Source: Sphingobium sp. Ant17
GTDB taxonomy: Bacteria; Pseudomonadota; Alphaproteobacteria; Sphingomonadales; Sphingomonadaceae
Assembly: GCF_000588875.1 (NCBI RefSeq)
Contig: NZ_JEMV01000016.1
Location: 22,282-86,281, forward strand
Direction: 5' to 3'
DNA length: 64,000 bases
Shown: piece after piece, positions 49,326-58,614 of the stretch
Layout: each line of letters starts with the position of its first letter
Numbering within the stretch: position 1 is the first letter of the stretch
Made by a program: the position numbers and the translations under genes
The notes under the pieces: model-generated
Seen by the model: only the letters and a program-made list of their open reading frames with translations
The model's database searches: none
What the model was told of the DNA's origin: nothing

Positions 49326-50359
49326 GCTTCTATGATCACTTTCAGCGCCTGAGTCGTAGCGGCGCGGCCGAAAGTATCATAGGCGTCGAGAATGTTCGCC
49401 AGCGCGAAACGATGCGTGATCAGCAGCTTGGGATCGATCTTCTTCGATTGGACCGTTTTGAGGAGCATCGGCGTCGTCGCGGTGTCGACCAGTCGCGTCG
49501 TGATCGAGATGTTGTGCGACCAGAGCCGCTCGAGATGGAGATCGACCTTGGAGCCGTGGACGCCGATATTGGCGATCACGCCGCCCGGCGCGACGATATC
49601 CTGGCACAGCAGGAAGGTGGTGGGAATGCCGACCGCTTCGATCGCGGCGTCTACGCCGCGGCCCTCGGTCAGCGCCTTCACCGCGTCCTGCGCCTTCCCG
49701 TCGGCGCTGTTGACGGTGTGCGTTGCGCCGAAACGGCGGGCGACCTCAAGCCGGTTGTCGTCGAGATCGATCATGATGATCTGGGCGGGAGAATAGAATT
49801 GCGCGGTCAGCAATGTCGCAAGCCCGATCGGACCCGCGCCGACGATGGCGACGCTGCTCCCGGGCGCGATCTTGCCGTTGAGCACGCCGCATTCGAAGCC
49901 CGTCGGCAATATGTCGCTCAGCATCACCAGTGCCTCCTCGTCGGCGCCCTCGGGGATCGGGTAGAGGCTGGTGTCCGCATGGGGGATGCGGACGTATTCG
50001 GCCTGGGTGCCGTCGATCTCGTTGCCGAGGATCCAGCCACCGGTCGTGCAATGCGAATACATGCCGCGGCGGCAATAGTCGCACCGGCCGCAGGCAGTGA
50101 CGCATGAGATCAGGACGCGGTCTCCCGGTTTGAAGACGGTGACGCCCGCGCCGATCGCCTCGACTATGCCCACGCCTTCATGACCAAGGATGCGGCCCGG
50201 CGCGCAGGTCGCGACGTCGCCCTTCAGGATATGCAGGTCCGTCCCGCAGATCGTCGTCCGCGTCACGCGGACGACGGCGTCGCCGGCGTCGCGGATTTCG
50301 GGCTTCGGCCGGTCTTCGAGCGCCTTGGCGCCGGGACCCTGATAAACGAGCGCTTTCAT
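49322..50359 (-). CDS. Zinc-dependent alcohol dehydrogenase (MDR family)
   Basis: 345-aa medium-chain dehydrogenase. Catalytic zinc ligands in TTICGTDLHILKGD and GHEGVG, and the structural zinc four-Cys motif CGRCDYCRRGMYSHC. NAD(P) motif VAIVGAGPIGLATLL followed by an acidic residue (MIDLDDNR), which suggests NAD. Start at the ATG at 50359 with GAGAGG site. It resembles the ADH found in low-oxygen stress clusters with BON and beta-CASP proteins. Substrate unknown, probably short-chain alcohols. Coupled to the mbfA-like gene. Confidence 0.93.
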   Translation of the reverse strand: MKALVYQGPGAKALEDRPKPEIRDAGDAVVRVTRTTICGTDLHILKGDVATCAPGRILGHEGVGIVEAIGAGVTVFKPGDRVLISCVTACGRCDYCRRGMYSHCTTGGWILGNEIDGTQAEYVRIPHADTSLYPIPEGADEEALVMLSDILPTGFECGVLNGKIAPGSSVAIVGAGPIGLATLLTAQFYSPAQIIMIDLDDNRLEVARRFGATHTVNSADGKAQDAVKALTEGRGVDAAIEAVGIPTTFLLCQDIVAPGGVIANIGVHGSKVDLHLERLWSHNISITTRLVDTATTPMLLKTVQSKKIDPKLLITHRFALANILDAYDTFGRAATTQALKVIIEA

Positions 50360-50886
50360 GAACAAACCTCTCTAAGGTGAAATGTCGGCGTGCGCCTTGG
50401 GCGCATCCCTCCAGGGCCGATGATCAAGACCCGCGATTTGAACCCGGACGCCCGCCGAACCTATTCGTAAATCAACGGAGGGGACGAATCCTGTCGATGT
50501 CTCGTGACCTCCGACGGGTTTCGGCTTTCCCGTGAGGCTGGCTAGAGATGATTCTCTCACACCGGCATGTCGCATACTGGAACGCGACGTCCAGGAACAC
50601 CGAGAGACTCGTAACGCCGTGCTTGCGCATCAAAACGGGCGCGATGGATCTCGGCGATGCGAAAGCCGATCCCAGATGCTTATGCGTGGACGACCCGCCA
50701 GTAAAACTCCGGAATGCCGGCCCTGCAAGCCCGGCTTAGAAGGCCGGTGCGCGACGAGTTGCTTCGACAGGAGTCAAATTCCGTCGGAGCGAAGGTAGTT
50801 TGCGCCTGTCTGTCACATGACACCCGTAAGGAAGGTCGTCGATCAAGACGCGCAGCTTCCCTTTGTCGATCGCTTTGGAGAATATC
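50360..50886. other. Intergenic region, about 530 bp, divergent promoters
   Basis: Between the ADH gene (minus) and the second BON gene (plus). No gene is supported; short frames lack ribosome sites. A GGAG site precedes the BON start. Confidence 0.45.
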
Positions 50887-51537
50887 ATGTCCCAGGATAG
50901 TCATCTTCAACAGTCTGTGCTCGCCGAGCTGAACTGGGAACCGAGCGTGACCGCCGCCCATATCGGTGTCACTGCGAACGCTGGCGTCGTGACGCTCACG
51001 GGCCATGTCGAGAGTTTCGCGGAAAAGCAGGCAGCCGAGGCTGCGGCCCGCAGGGTGAAGGGCGTCAAGGCAGTGGCCGAGGAGATCGAGATCCGGCTCC
51101 CTCTCGGTGACCAGCGTGACGACGATGACATCGCAGCCGCCGCGCTCGATCGGCTCGCCTGGGACGTGTCCGTTCCACGCGACGCCATCAAGGTTGTGGT
51201 CGAAAACGGTTGGATCACCCTGACCGGCGAAGCCGATTGGCACTATCAGAAGGACAGCGCCGAACAGGATGTCCGACGGCTGCTCGGCGTGATCGGCGTG
51301 TCCAACCAGATCACGATCAAGCGCAGGGTCGACGTGTCCAATATCAGCGACGAGATCATGCATGCGCTCCATCGTTCCTGGTTCTTCGATCCGAAGACCA
51401 TCACCGTCAGCGCGGAGCAGGGGAATGTCGTGCTCGCTGGAACCGTTCACTCGCCGCACGACAGGCAGGTCGCCGCGGCGACGGCGTGGGCCGCACCGGG
51501 CGTGACCGATGTGCGGAATGACATCATCATCGCGTGA
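50887..51537 (+). CDS. Triple BON-domain protein (second copy)
   Basis: 216-aa paralogue of the protein at 46678-47328, same length and domain order: LQQSVLAELNWEPSVTAAHI, ALDRLAWDVSVPRDAIKVVV with WITLTGEADWHYQ, and IMHALHRSWFFDPKTITVSA. No signal peptide. Both copies keep the shared motifs ELxWEPS, GVVTL, RRVxGVKAxAEEI and AAWAAPGV-like ends. GGAG ribosome site before the ATG at 50887. Single gene. Confidence 0.92.
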   Translation: MSQDSHLQQSVLAELNWEPSVTAAHIGVTANAGVVTLTGHVESFAEKQAAEAAARRVKGVKAVAEEIEIRLPLGDQRDDDDIAAAALDRLAWDVSVPRDAIKVVVENGWITLTGEADWHYQKDSAEQDVRRLLGVIGVSNQITIKRRVDVSNISDEIMHALHRSWFFDPKTITVSAEQGNVVLAGTVHSPHDRQVAAATAWAAPGVTDVRNDIIIA

Positions 51538-51947
51538 ATGCGCGGTATTGGACTCTGACAGGCGACGATATCGTTGCGAAATGCGCTGGTCGATATGGCG
51601 TGCGTCGCCGTTCACGGCATCAGGACGGCTGCGCTCTCGAATATCTCTTCGGTGACCGTCCGGCTCTCGTCAAGCGTCGAAAGAGAATCCTTCCAGTTCA
51701 TGGCGTTCGACGCCGGAGGATACCGCTCAGCTTTCTAATCCTGTCTTCACGTGGCAAATTCCTGGCGGAAGCGAACTGGAGCACCGGGACAGTCTGGCAT
51801 CGATATGCTGCACGCGAGTTGACCGGGAAACGCCAGCTAAGAAGCGCTATGGACGGCGCCGTGAAACAGCCGATCACCGCAGCGCCAACTTCATGCTCGT
51901 CTCAAACATGACGTCGCGACAGATGGCCGCCTCAAGAGGGGCCGGCG
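51538..51947. other. Intergenic region, 410 bp
   Basis: Lies between the convergent BON and ECF sigma genes. I see no gene and no clear terminator with a T-run. Confidence 0.4.
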
Positions 51948-52511
51948 TCAATCACCCAGAAGCACGGCGAGTTTTTCGCGCGCCCGGTACAATCGCATCT
52001 CGACGGCCTTCTCGCTCACGCCCAGCACCTGCGCCGTTTCGGTCTCCGACAGACCTTCGATCGTCCGGAGCATCAGTGGATCCTTCAGCGAGGCGGGCAA
52101 TGCCGCGATCGCCTGGATCACACGTTCGAGTTCCTCGCGATCACTTATCGCGACATCGACGGCAACCGCCTCGTCGGCCACATGCTCGGCAGTCGCGATC
52201 GGCATAGCCGCAAGGAGGAAGCGCCGGACCGCGCGCCGCCTCGCCCAATCATGGCATTTATTGATCGCGATGCGGGTGACCCAGAGCCTGAACGGGCGGG
52301 AACCATCGTAGCGGGCAAGCGCGGAAAAGGCGGACATGAAACATTGCTGCGTGACATCGACCGCCTCTTCGGTATCTCCGATATAACCGCGTACCAGACG
52401 GTAGACCGCTTCGCGATGGCGGCTCATCAGTGCCCCATAGGCACTTTGCCGCCCTCCCAGTGCCAGTGCGGCCAGTTCGCCGTCGGAACACTCCCCGAGA
52501 TCGATCGTCAC
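51948..52511 (-). CDS. ECF sigma factor, CnrH-like
   Basis: 187-aa ECF sigma factor. Region 2: YGALMSRHREAVYRLVRGYIGDTEEAVDVTQQCFMSAFSALARYDGSRPFRLWVTRIAINKCHDWARRR; region 4: LPASLKDPLMLRTIEGLSETETAQVLGVSEKAVEMRLYRAREKL. GTG start overlaps the stop of the CnrX-like sensor (GTGA). The order anti-sigma, sensor, sigma with overlapping genes copies cnrYXH. It likely drives metal-resistance genes nearby, the divergent copCD being the closest candidates. Confidence 0.9.
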   Translation of the reverse strand: MTIDLGECSDGELAALALGGRQSAYGALMSRHREAVYRLVRGYIGDTEEAVDVTQQCFMSAFSALARYDGSRPFRLWVTRIAINKCHDWARRRAVRRFLLAAMPIATAEHVADEAVAVDVAISDREELERVIQAIAALPASLKDPLMLRTIEGLSETETAQVLGVSEKAVEMRLYRAREKLAVLLGD

Positions 52512-52948
52512 CTTTCCTTGGCCGTCAGCGCCCCGACCACGGCCCGGTCGAACTTCACGGCTTGGGCGGGCCGCAGCACGCCCCGCATCGCGAAGACATG
52601 CTCGAGCGTTTCCTTCTGGAGCTGCCCCATCACCTGATGCGAGCGGTCGACGGTCGCGCTTACCCGCGGACCATAGCCGTGTTCGGCCTCGATCGCATCG
52701 GCAAGCCGTGCATTTTCCGCTCGAAGTTCGAGTTCCAGCGCCTGTCGCCGCACGGCGAACCGTCGCTCGATCTCATCGAGACGCGTCTGCTGGCCCTTGT
52801 CGAGGTCCAGTTGCCCATGCAGCAAGTCATGAATCTCGTTTTCGACCGGAGCCTGGTGCGCAACCAGCTCACGGCCAACGAACACGCCGGCAATCGCCGC
52901 CGCAAAAGCGATCAGGGCGATCAGGATGTTGCGGCGGATATCGCTCAT
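52508..52948 (-). CDS. Periplasmic heavy-metal sensor, CnrX-like
   Basis: 146-aa membrane-anchored periplasmic four-helix protein (anchor NILIALIAFAAAIAGVFVG). It carries His40, His44, Glu61, His117 and Met121. In CnrX of Cupriavidus metallidurans the Ni/Co ligands are His42, His46, Glu63, His119 and Met123, so all five ligands are kept with identical spacing (offset of two). The first two lie in ENEIHDLLHGQLDL and the last two in ETLEHVFAMRG. Metal binding would release the sigma factor through the CnrY-like anti-sigma. Between the CnrY-like and sigma genes, overlapping both by 4 bp. Confidence 0.9.
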   Translation of the reverse strand: MSDIRRNILIALIAFAAAIAGVFVGRELVAHQAPVENEIHDLLHGQLDLDKGQQTRLDEIERRFAVRRQALELELRAENARLADAIEAEHGYGPRVSATVDRSHQVMGQLQKETLEHVFAMRGVLRPAQAVKFDRAVVGALTAKER

Positions 52949-53226
52949 TCTCCGCTTTCCAGCAGCGTCGAGGGCGCGAGCATGGGCGGGGCTCCGAATG
53001 GCGAGATCGAAGAGGCCAATCGTACCGGCTCACCCGGAAAGCTCGATCCCGCAATCCCCATGATCAGAGCCCCCACCGCCGCCATACCGAAGAATCCGGC
53101 CGGCGACACGTCACGAGCGGATGTGCGGGCGATCATATGGTTCAATACCGCCTCATCGATTGTCGCGAGGCGCGGATGAACCGGGGCCTCGCGCAAACGG
53201 GCAAGTGCGGCGTCAACGTCGGTCAT
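52945..53226 (-). CDS. CnrY-like anti-sigma factor with one membrane helix
   Basis: 93-aa protein: cytoplasmic N-terminus of about 40 residues (MTDVDAALARLREAPVHPRL), one membrane helix (AGFFGMAAVGALIMGIAGSS) and a short periplasmic tail. Size, topology and position match CnrY/NccY anti-sigma factors, although sequence similarity in this family is low. First gene of the cassette; it overlaps the sensor by 4 bp. A GGAGAAG site precedes the ATG at 53226. Confidence 0.72.
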   Translation of the reverse strand: MTDVDAALARLREAPVHPRLATIDEAVLNHMIARTSARDVSPAGFFGMAAVGALIMGIAGSSFPGEPVRLASSISPFGAPPMLAPSTLLESGE

Positions 53227-53357
53227 TCAACTTCTCCATTCCATGCTGCTAGTACGCACCATCCGATATAAGCCCTCATTTTTCCGATAGCTCCACAGTC
53301 GAGGGATATGGAGCTGCGCTGCGTATACATCTTGTCCTCACACTAAAGGAGATCGAG

Positions 53358-53744
53358 ATGAACCACGTGCGTGCATTGCTGGCCATACCAATGATCGCAG
53401 GTCTTGCCCTGGCAACCCCTGCCGTCGCGCATCCGCGGCTGGTCGCATCGACACCATCGGCAACGTCGATAGTCCGCGCGCCGACGAGGATCACGCTGAC
53501 CTTCTCCGAAAAGCTGATGGCGCAGCTGTCGGGCATCGATCTGACCATGACGGGAATGCCCGGCATGGCCAACCATGCGCCGATGAAAGTGACGGGATTG
53601 CAGATCAGCGTCTCGAACGGTGGCAAGACACTGATGGCCGCGCTGCCGCATCCATTGTCGTCCGGCACCTATGAGGTCAGATGGCATGCGGTTTCGGCGG
53701 ACACCCATCGTATCGAAGGACAGGTCGCTTTCACGGTGACGTGA
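53358..53744 (+). CDS. copC: CopC copper-binding periplasmic protein
   Basis: 128-aa protein with signal peptide (MNHVRALLAIPMIAGLALA, cleavage after AVA), giving a mature N-terminal His (His25). Together with Asp115 and His117 (SADTHRIEG) this forms the Cu(II) site of CopC. A Met-rich loop (MTGMPGMANHAPM) could hold Cu(I). The core TLTFSEKLMAQLSGIDLTM matches the family. 3 bp before copD, AAGGAG site before the ATG. Divergent from the CnrYXH-like cassette. Confidence 0.93.
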   Translation: MNHVRALLAIPMIAGLALATPAVAHPRLVASTPSATSIVRAPTRITLTFSEKLMAQLSGIDLTMTGMPGMANHAPMKVTGLQISVSNGGKTLMAALPHPLSSGTYEVRWHAVSADTHRIEGQVAFTVT

Positions 53745-53747
53745 CCC

Positions 53748-54677
53748 ATGAGCGCATGGCCCCTCATCGCCGCCCGGTTTGCGGTCTATGTCGATCTCGC
53801 CCTCCTGTTCGGGGTGCCCCTGTTCGGGCTCTACGCACTAAAGGGCAGCGAACGGCACAGACTCCTGCCGTCGCGCTCTCTTATTGCGTTTCTCGCGCTC
53901 TTCGGCCTTGCCCTTTCAAGCGTGGGCTTCCTGCTTATGGCGGCATCGATGGCCGGAACGGGCATCGGCGGTGTGGATCGCAGCATATTAAATATGCTCC
54001 TGACGGATACTCCGGTGGGATGGGCCTATCAAATCATGACGGCGGCATTGCTCCTCGCCTTCGCAGGTGCCGTGGCCATTTCGCGTCGGCCAGTGGCGGT
54101 TCTTGCACTCGGCTCGGCCGCTGGCGCGACCGCGGTCGCGACACTCGCCTGGTCGGGCCATGCCGCGGCAACCGAAGGGAATGCCGGGACGATACATCTG
54201 CTCGCTGATATCCTGCATCTCCTCGCGGCCGGTGCGTGGCTCGGAGCCCTGCTCGGGCTGACGCTTCTGCTGTGGCAAGCGCCGCGCAACCCCGATGAGG
54301 CGATGTTGCGGACGGCTTATCGGGCACTTGCCGGTTTTTCGCTCGTCGGCAGCATCATCGTCGGACTCATCGTCGCAACCGGACTCATAAACGGTGCACT
54401 CCTGGTCGGACTTGCTAATCTCATGCACCTGACGACCAGCCTGTACGGCCAGGTCCTGCTCGCAAAGCTGTTGCTGTTCGCGCTGATGCTGACTTTTGCA
54501 GTCGCCAATCGATTCCGCCTGACTCCCAGGCTTGGAGCCGCGATCAGTCGAGGAGCGCCTGGCGAGGCGATCTCGGAACTCCGGCGCAGCGTGATGCTTG
54601 AGATGGCCACAGCGATACTCGTTCTCGCCATCGTCGCCTGGCTTGGCACCTTGGCGCCGCCTTTGTCGGACGGCTAG
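53748..54677 (+). CDS. copD: CopD family copper resistance membrane protein
   Basis: 309-aa protein with about eight membrane helices. It has the CopD/PcoD pattern: HLLADILHLLAAGAWLGALLGLTLL, FSLVGSIIVGLIVATGLINGALL, TTSLYGQVLLAKLLLFALML and AVANRFRLTPRL, with the conserved His-xx-Ala-xx-W region and TxYGxxLLxK motif. It probably moves copper across the inner membrane with CopC as its periplasmic partner. Confidence 0.92.
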   Translation: MSAWPLIAARFAVYVDLALLFGVPLFGLYALKGSERHRLLPSRSLIAFLALFGLALSSVGFLLMAASMAGTGIGGVDRSILNMLLTDTPVGWAYQIMTAALLLAFAGAVAISRRPVAVLALGSAAGATAVATLAWSGHAAATEGNAGTIHLLADILHLLAAGAWLGALLGLTLLLWQAPRNPDEAMLRTAYRALAGFSLVGSIIVGLIVATGLINGALLVGLANLMHLTTSLYGQVLLAKLLLFALMLTFAVANRFRLTPRLGAAISRGAPGEAISELRRSVMLEMATAILVLAIVAWLGTLAPPLSDG

Positions 54678-54698
54678 CCACCGGAGATGATCCGGTGC

Positions 54699-54729
54699 TT
54701 GACTCTGACACGGTGTCAAACCCCAGATC
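54699..54729 (+). promoter_or_regulatory. MerR/CueR-type promoter-operator of the copper ATPase
   Basis: A -35 box TTGACT (54699-54704) is followed by the perfect dyad TGACAC-G-GTGTCA (54706-54718) inside a long spacer. A weak -10 (around CAGATC, 54724-54729) gives the 19-bp spacing typical of MerR-family promoters. The dyad sits between the boxes, as in copA and zntA promoters. The regulator at 57122 is the expected binder. Confidence 0.65.
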
Positions 54730-54755
54730 TGAATGCGTCTACGAGGAGAAGTACA

Positions 54756-57125
54756 GTGACCGATTCGAAAGACGCGGGGCGTTCCGCCCATGGCGGCTGT
54801 TGCGCGAACAATGAAAATAGCGCTGCGTCTACGATGACGGTCGGGGACCCGGTATGCGGAATGACCGTGGATCCGGAAAAGACCACGCACCACGTCGAAC
54901 ATGGCGGTGCCACCTACTATTTCTGCAGTTCAGATTGCCGCGCCAAATTCGTCACCGATCCCGGGCGTTACGTCGGCTCGACTTCCGTCCCGCAGCACGA
55001 AACGGAAGCCGGGACGATCTGGACCTGTCCCATGCACCCGGAGGTCCGACAGGATCATCCCGGCAACTGCCCCATCTGCGGCATGACGCTCGAGCCTGCG
55101 ATCGTTACGGCGGACGCGGGGCCCAGTCCGGAACTCGCCGATATGTCCCGGCGGTTCTGGATCGGGCTCATACTCGCGCTTCCCGTGCTGATCCTCGAGA
55201 TGGGCGGTCATATCTTTCCGGCACTGCATCATCTGGTGCCGATGCGGATATCGGCCTGGATCCAGCTCGTGCTGGCGACCCCGGTGGTGCTGTGGGCCGG
55301 CTGGCCGTTCTTCGAGCGCGCATGGACGTCGGTCCGGACGCGCAACCTCAACATGTTCACGCTGATCGCGATGGGGACCGGGATCGCCTGGGCCTACAGC
55401 ATCGTCGCAACGCTCGCACCGGGTGTTTTCCCACCCGCCTTCCGATCGGCCGACGGCACGGTCGCGATCTATTTCGAGGCGGCGGCGGTCATCACCGTGC
55501 TTGTGCTGCTCGGACAGGTGCTTGAGCTTCGCGCCCGCGAGCGCACCTCGGGCGCGATCAAGGCGCTGCTCAACCTCGCGCCCAAGACCGCGCGCCGCAT
55601 CAGCGCGGCCGGCGCGGACGAGGAGGTAGGGCTTGACCAGATCGTCGTCGGCGATCGCCTGCGCGTCCGGCCGGGTGAGAAGGTACCGGTCGATGGGATC
55701 GTAGAGGACGGCCGCTCCTCGCTCGACGAATCGATGGTGACGGGCGAATCAATGCCCATCACCAAGACGGTCGCCGACAAGGTGATTGGCGGCACGCTTA
55801 ACCAGACCGGCGCGCTCGTCATCCGCGCCGACAAGGTGGGGCGCGACACCATGCTGGCGCGGATCGTCCAGATGGTCGCCGAAGCGCAGCGGTCGCGCGC
55901 GCCGATCCAGCGCATGGCCGATCGGGTCTCGGGCTGGTTCGTTCCCGTGGTGCTCGCGATCGCCGTGCTCGCCTTCGCGGGCTGGGCGATCTGGGGTCCG
56001 GAACCGCGCTTCGCCTATGGTCTCGTCGCCGCGGTTGCGGTGCTGATCATCGCCTGCCCCTGTGCGCTTGGTCTGGCGACGCCGATGTCGATCATGGTTG
56101 GCGTCGGCCGCGGCGCCGGGCTCGGCGTGCTGATCAAGAACGCCGAGGCGCTCGAGCGCATGGAGAAGGTCGACACGCTCGTCGTCGACAAGACGGGAAC
56201 GCTCACCGAGGGGCACCCCTCGGTGACGAAGATCGTCGCCGGTGCGGGGTTCAGCGAAGACGAGGTGCTGCGCCTGGCGGCGGGAGTTGAACGTGCGTCC
56301 GAACACCCGCTCGCGCGCGCCATCGTCGAAGCGGCGAATGCCCGGCAGATCCCCATTCCCGAGGTCGCGGACTTCGACTCCCCGACCGGCAAGGGCGCGC
56401 TCGGCACCGTGGAAGGCAAACGCGTGCTGCTCGGCAACACCGCCTTTCTCAAGGAGCATGGGGTCGAGACGGCCCTGCTCGACGCAGAGGCCGACGAGCT
56501 GCGGCGCGATGGCGCGACCGCGATCTTCGCGGGGATCGATGGCGTCGTCGCTGGTGTCCTCGCCATCGCCGATCCGATCAAGAAGACGACGCCGGAGGCG
56601 CTCGCCGGCCTGCGGGCCGAGGGCATACGCGTCGTGATGCTGACCGGCGACAACCGCACGACGGCCGAGGCGGTGGCGAGGACGCTCGGCATCGACGAGG
56701 TCGAGGCCGAGGTGCTACCGGACCAGAAAAGCGCGGTCGTTGAGCGCCTGAAGCGCGAAGGCCGCATCGTCGCCATGGCGGGCGATGGCGTCAACGACGC
56801 GCCCGCGCTCGCCGCCGCCGAGGTCGGCATCGCGATGGGATCGGGCACCGACGTCGCCATCGAAAGCGCGGGCATCACCTTGCTGAAGGGCGACCTCATG
56901 GGAATCGTGCGCGCGCGCCGGCTTTCACAGGCGACCATGTCCAACATCCGCCAGAACCTGGTGTTCGCCTTCATCTACAATGCCGCCGGTATTCCGGTCG
57001 CCGCAGGGCTGCTCTACCCGGTCTTCGGCATCCTGCTGTCGCCGATGATCGCGGCCGCCGCGATGGCGCTGTCCTCGGTCAGTGTCGTCACCAACGCCCT
57101 GCGGCTCAACCGGCGGAAAATATGA
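54756..57125 (+). CDS. copA: Cu(I)-exporting P1B-type ATPase with YHS and heavy-metal-binding N-domains
   Basis: 789-aa copper pump. In place of the usual HMA domains, the N-terminus holds a His/Cys stretch ([10 protein letters not shown]), a YHS domain ([30 protein letters not shown]) and an HMBD ([26 protein letters not shown]). Dephosphorylation motif MVTGESMPI, metal motif [15 protein letters not shown] in TM6, phosphorylation site [13 protein letters not shown] locus ASEHPLARA, and hinge [13 protein letters not shown]. Start at the GTG at 54756, with a GAGGAG site. The stop overlaps the MerR gene (ATGA). Exports cytoplasmic Cu(I) to the periplasm. Confidence 0.95.
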   Translation: MTDSKDAGRSAHGGCCANNENSAASTMTVGDPVCGMTVDPEKTTHHVEHGGATYYFCSSDCRAKFVTDPGRYVGSTSVPQHETEAGTIWTCPMHPEVRQDHPGNCPICGMTLEPAIVTADAGPSPELADMSRRFWIGLILALPVLILEMGGHIFPALHHLVPMRISAWIQLVLATPVVLWAGWPFFERAWTSVRTRNLNMFTLIAMGTGIAWAYSIVATLAPGVFPPAFRSADGTVAIYFEAAAVITVLVLLGQVLELRARERTSGAIKALLNLAPKTARRISAAGADEEVGLDQIVVGDRLRVRPGEKVPVDGIVEDGRSSLDESMVTGESMPITKTVADKVIGGTLNQTGALVIRADKVGRDTMLARIVQMVAEAQRSRAPIQRMADRVSGWFVPVVLAIAVLAFAGWAIWGPEPRFAYGLVAAVAVLIIACPCALGLATPMSIMVGVGRGAGLGVLIKNAEALERMEKVDTLVVDKTGTLTEGHPSVTKIVAGAGFSEDEVLRLAAGVERASEHPLARAIVEAANARQIPIPEVADFDSPTGKGALGTVEGKRVLLGNTAFLKEHGVETALLDAEADELRRDGATAIFAGIDGVVAGVLAIADPIKKTTPEALAGLRAEGIRVVMLTGDNRTTAEAVARTLGIDEVEAEVLPDQKSAVVERLKREGRIVAMAGDGVNDAPALAAAEVGIAMGSGTDVAIESAGITLLKGDLMGIVRARRLSQATMSNIRQNLVFAFIYNAAGIPVAAGLLYPVFGILLSPMIAAAAMALSSVSVVTNALRLNRRKI

Positions 57126-57637
57126 TCATCGGACAGGCCGCCATCGTGAGCGGGGTCTCGCAGCGGATGATCCGTCACTATGAGAAGATCGGCCTCATCC
57201 CGGCCGCGTTGCGCCGTGACAGCGGATATCGCGACTATGCGGACACCGATGTCCATCGCTTGCGGTTCATCGCGAATGCCCGCGATCTCGGCTTCCCGAT
57301 CGAGGATATCCGAAGTCTCCTCGCCCTTTGGGACGATCGCGATCGTTCGAGCGCCGAGGTCAAGGCGCTCGCCATTGCCCGGTCCGATGACATCGGCCGC
57401 AAGGCGGAGGCCTTGCAGGCGCTGCGGCGGACGTTGCTCGATCTCGCGGAACGCTGCCACGGAGGCGAGCGTCCCGAGTGCCCGATCATCGACCAGCTTC
57501 AGGAAGGCAAGCCAAAGGACGACCAGCGATCCCGTGGCATGCTGAAGCGGCGGGCTGTCGGGCATGCGGATCGCCGTGGACCCGCCGCCACCGGCAATCC
57601 TCACGAGATCGTCACCAACCTACAGGTAAAAAAATGA
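57122..57637 (+). CDS. cueR: CueR-like MerR-family copper sensor
   Basis: 171-aa MerR-family activator, [24 protein letters not shown] at the N-terminus. Metal-site residues Ser77, Cys112 and Cys120 match E. coli CueR numbering exactly (CHGGERPEC loop; Ser77 favours monovalent ions), so it should sense Cu(I), Ag(I) or Au(I). About 35 residues longer at the C-terminus than CueR ([17 protein letters not shown]). Overlaps copA by 4 bp and should act on the operator at 54699. Confidence 0.93.
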   Translation: MIIGQAAIVSGVSQRMIRHYEKIGLIPAALRRDSGYRDYADTDVHRLRFIANARDLGFPIEDIRSLLALWDDRDRSSAEVKALAIARSDDIGRKAEALQALRRTLLDLAERCHGGERPECPIIDQLQEGKPKDDQRSRGMLKRRAVGHADRRGPAATGNPHEIVTNLQVKK

Positions 57638-57782
57638 CGATCGACGTGCGGTTGGCCCGCCTCACCATCGCGCGCCGTGACCCCACTGCGTAGAGGGGGG
57701 CGGCTTGTTGTGGGTAGCAGATATGAGTGCCGACTGTTAGAAAACATCCAGCGTATTCTTCTTGGATAAGTGCAGAACAGAT

Positions 57783-58592
57783 ATGAAGATTCTTGCTCCT
57801 GCGGAGGCGCGTCAGATGTCGGGCAACGGAGGGTCCGGTCAGCCAGTCAATGAACCCAGGGGCAACGGATCCGACGAGTCAGAGCCTGGACCGCGCTATC
57901 TCGCCATCAAACAGTTCGTTACGGACGCGATCGGCAGCGGCGCACTAAAGCCTGGCGACCGCGTGCTCTCCGAGGCTGAACTTGTCTCCCGCTTCTGTGT
58001 TTCCCGCATGACGGCCAACCGGGCGCTGCGTGAGCTGCAGAACGCCGGCGTTCTGGTTCGGCGGACGGGAATAGGGTCGTTCGTCGCCGAATCCAGACCG
58101 ATCGGCCACATGATCGAGATTCGCAACATCGCCGACGAAGTTCGGGCGCGAGGTCACGCATATCGGGCGCGGGTAATCCAGAACGAGGTCAAGAAGGCGA
58201 CGGCGAAGACTGCGCCGCTTCTCTGCGTGTCGCTTGGGTCGCGCTTGTTCCACTCGATCATCGTGCACCACGAAGCCGAGTTTCCGATCCAGCTCGAGGA
58301 GCGCTTCGTCCTGGCGTCGGCCGCGCCCGAGTATGCCGACATGGATTTCACTCAGACCACGCCCAACGAATATCTGACCCGGATCGCGCCCATCGAGCGC
58401 GTTGAGCACCGCGTCCGCGCCGCGATGCCCGACAGTCGCACACGCAGCCTGCTCGGACTCGGCGAGCTTGAACCCGTGCTGCTCCTGACCCGTCAGACCT
58501 GGAGCAGCTCGCGACTGGTATCACATGCTTGGCTGACCCATCCAGCGAGCCGGTTCGAGCTGTCCGCCAGTTTCTCGGTCCCGAGCGGTTAG
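57783..58592 (+). CDS. GntR-family regulator, HutC subfamily (UTRA domain)
   Basis: 269-aa regulator. The winged-helix part is RYLAIKQFVTDAIGSGALKPGDRVLSEAELVSRFCVSRMTANRALRELQNAGVLVRRTGIGSFVAE; the UTRA effector domain follows (IGHMIEIRNIADEVRARGHAY, LFHSIIVHHEAEFPIQLEERFVL, PNEYLTRIAPIERVEHRVRA, LLLTRQTWSSSRLVSHAWLTHPASRFEL). It closely resembles HutC, the urocanate-responsive repressor, but no hut genes are in view. Sites matching its class consensus lie at the TonB receptor promoter (62821-62862). Convergent with the PepSY gene. Start at the ATG at 57783; a TTG further upstream is less likely. Confidence 0.9.
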   Translation: MKILAPAEARQMSGNGGSGQPVNEPRGNGSDESEPGPRYLAIKQFVTDAIGSGALKPGDRVLSEAELVSRFCVSRMTANRALRELQNAGVLVRRTGIGSFVAESRPIGHMIEIRNIADEVRARGHAYRARVIQNEVKKATAKTAPLLCVSLGSRLFHSIIVHHEAEFPIQLEERFVLASAAPEYADMDFTQTTPNEYLTRIAPIERVEHRVRAAMPDSRTRSLLGLGELEPVLLLTRQTWSSSRLVSHAWLTHPASRFELSASFSVPSG

Positions 58593-58614
58593 GGTGCGCC
58601 TCTGCGCCTCTGCG

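Noticed and set aside
51921..51947. Short hairpin after the CnrH-like sigma gene as a terminator
   Set aside because: Stem is only about four clean base pairs and no T-run follows.
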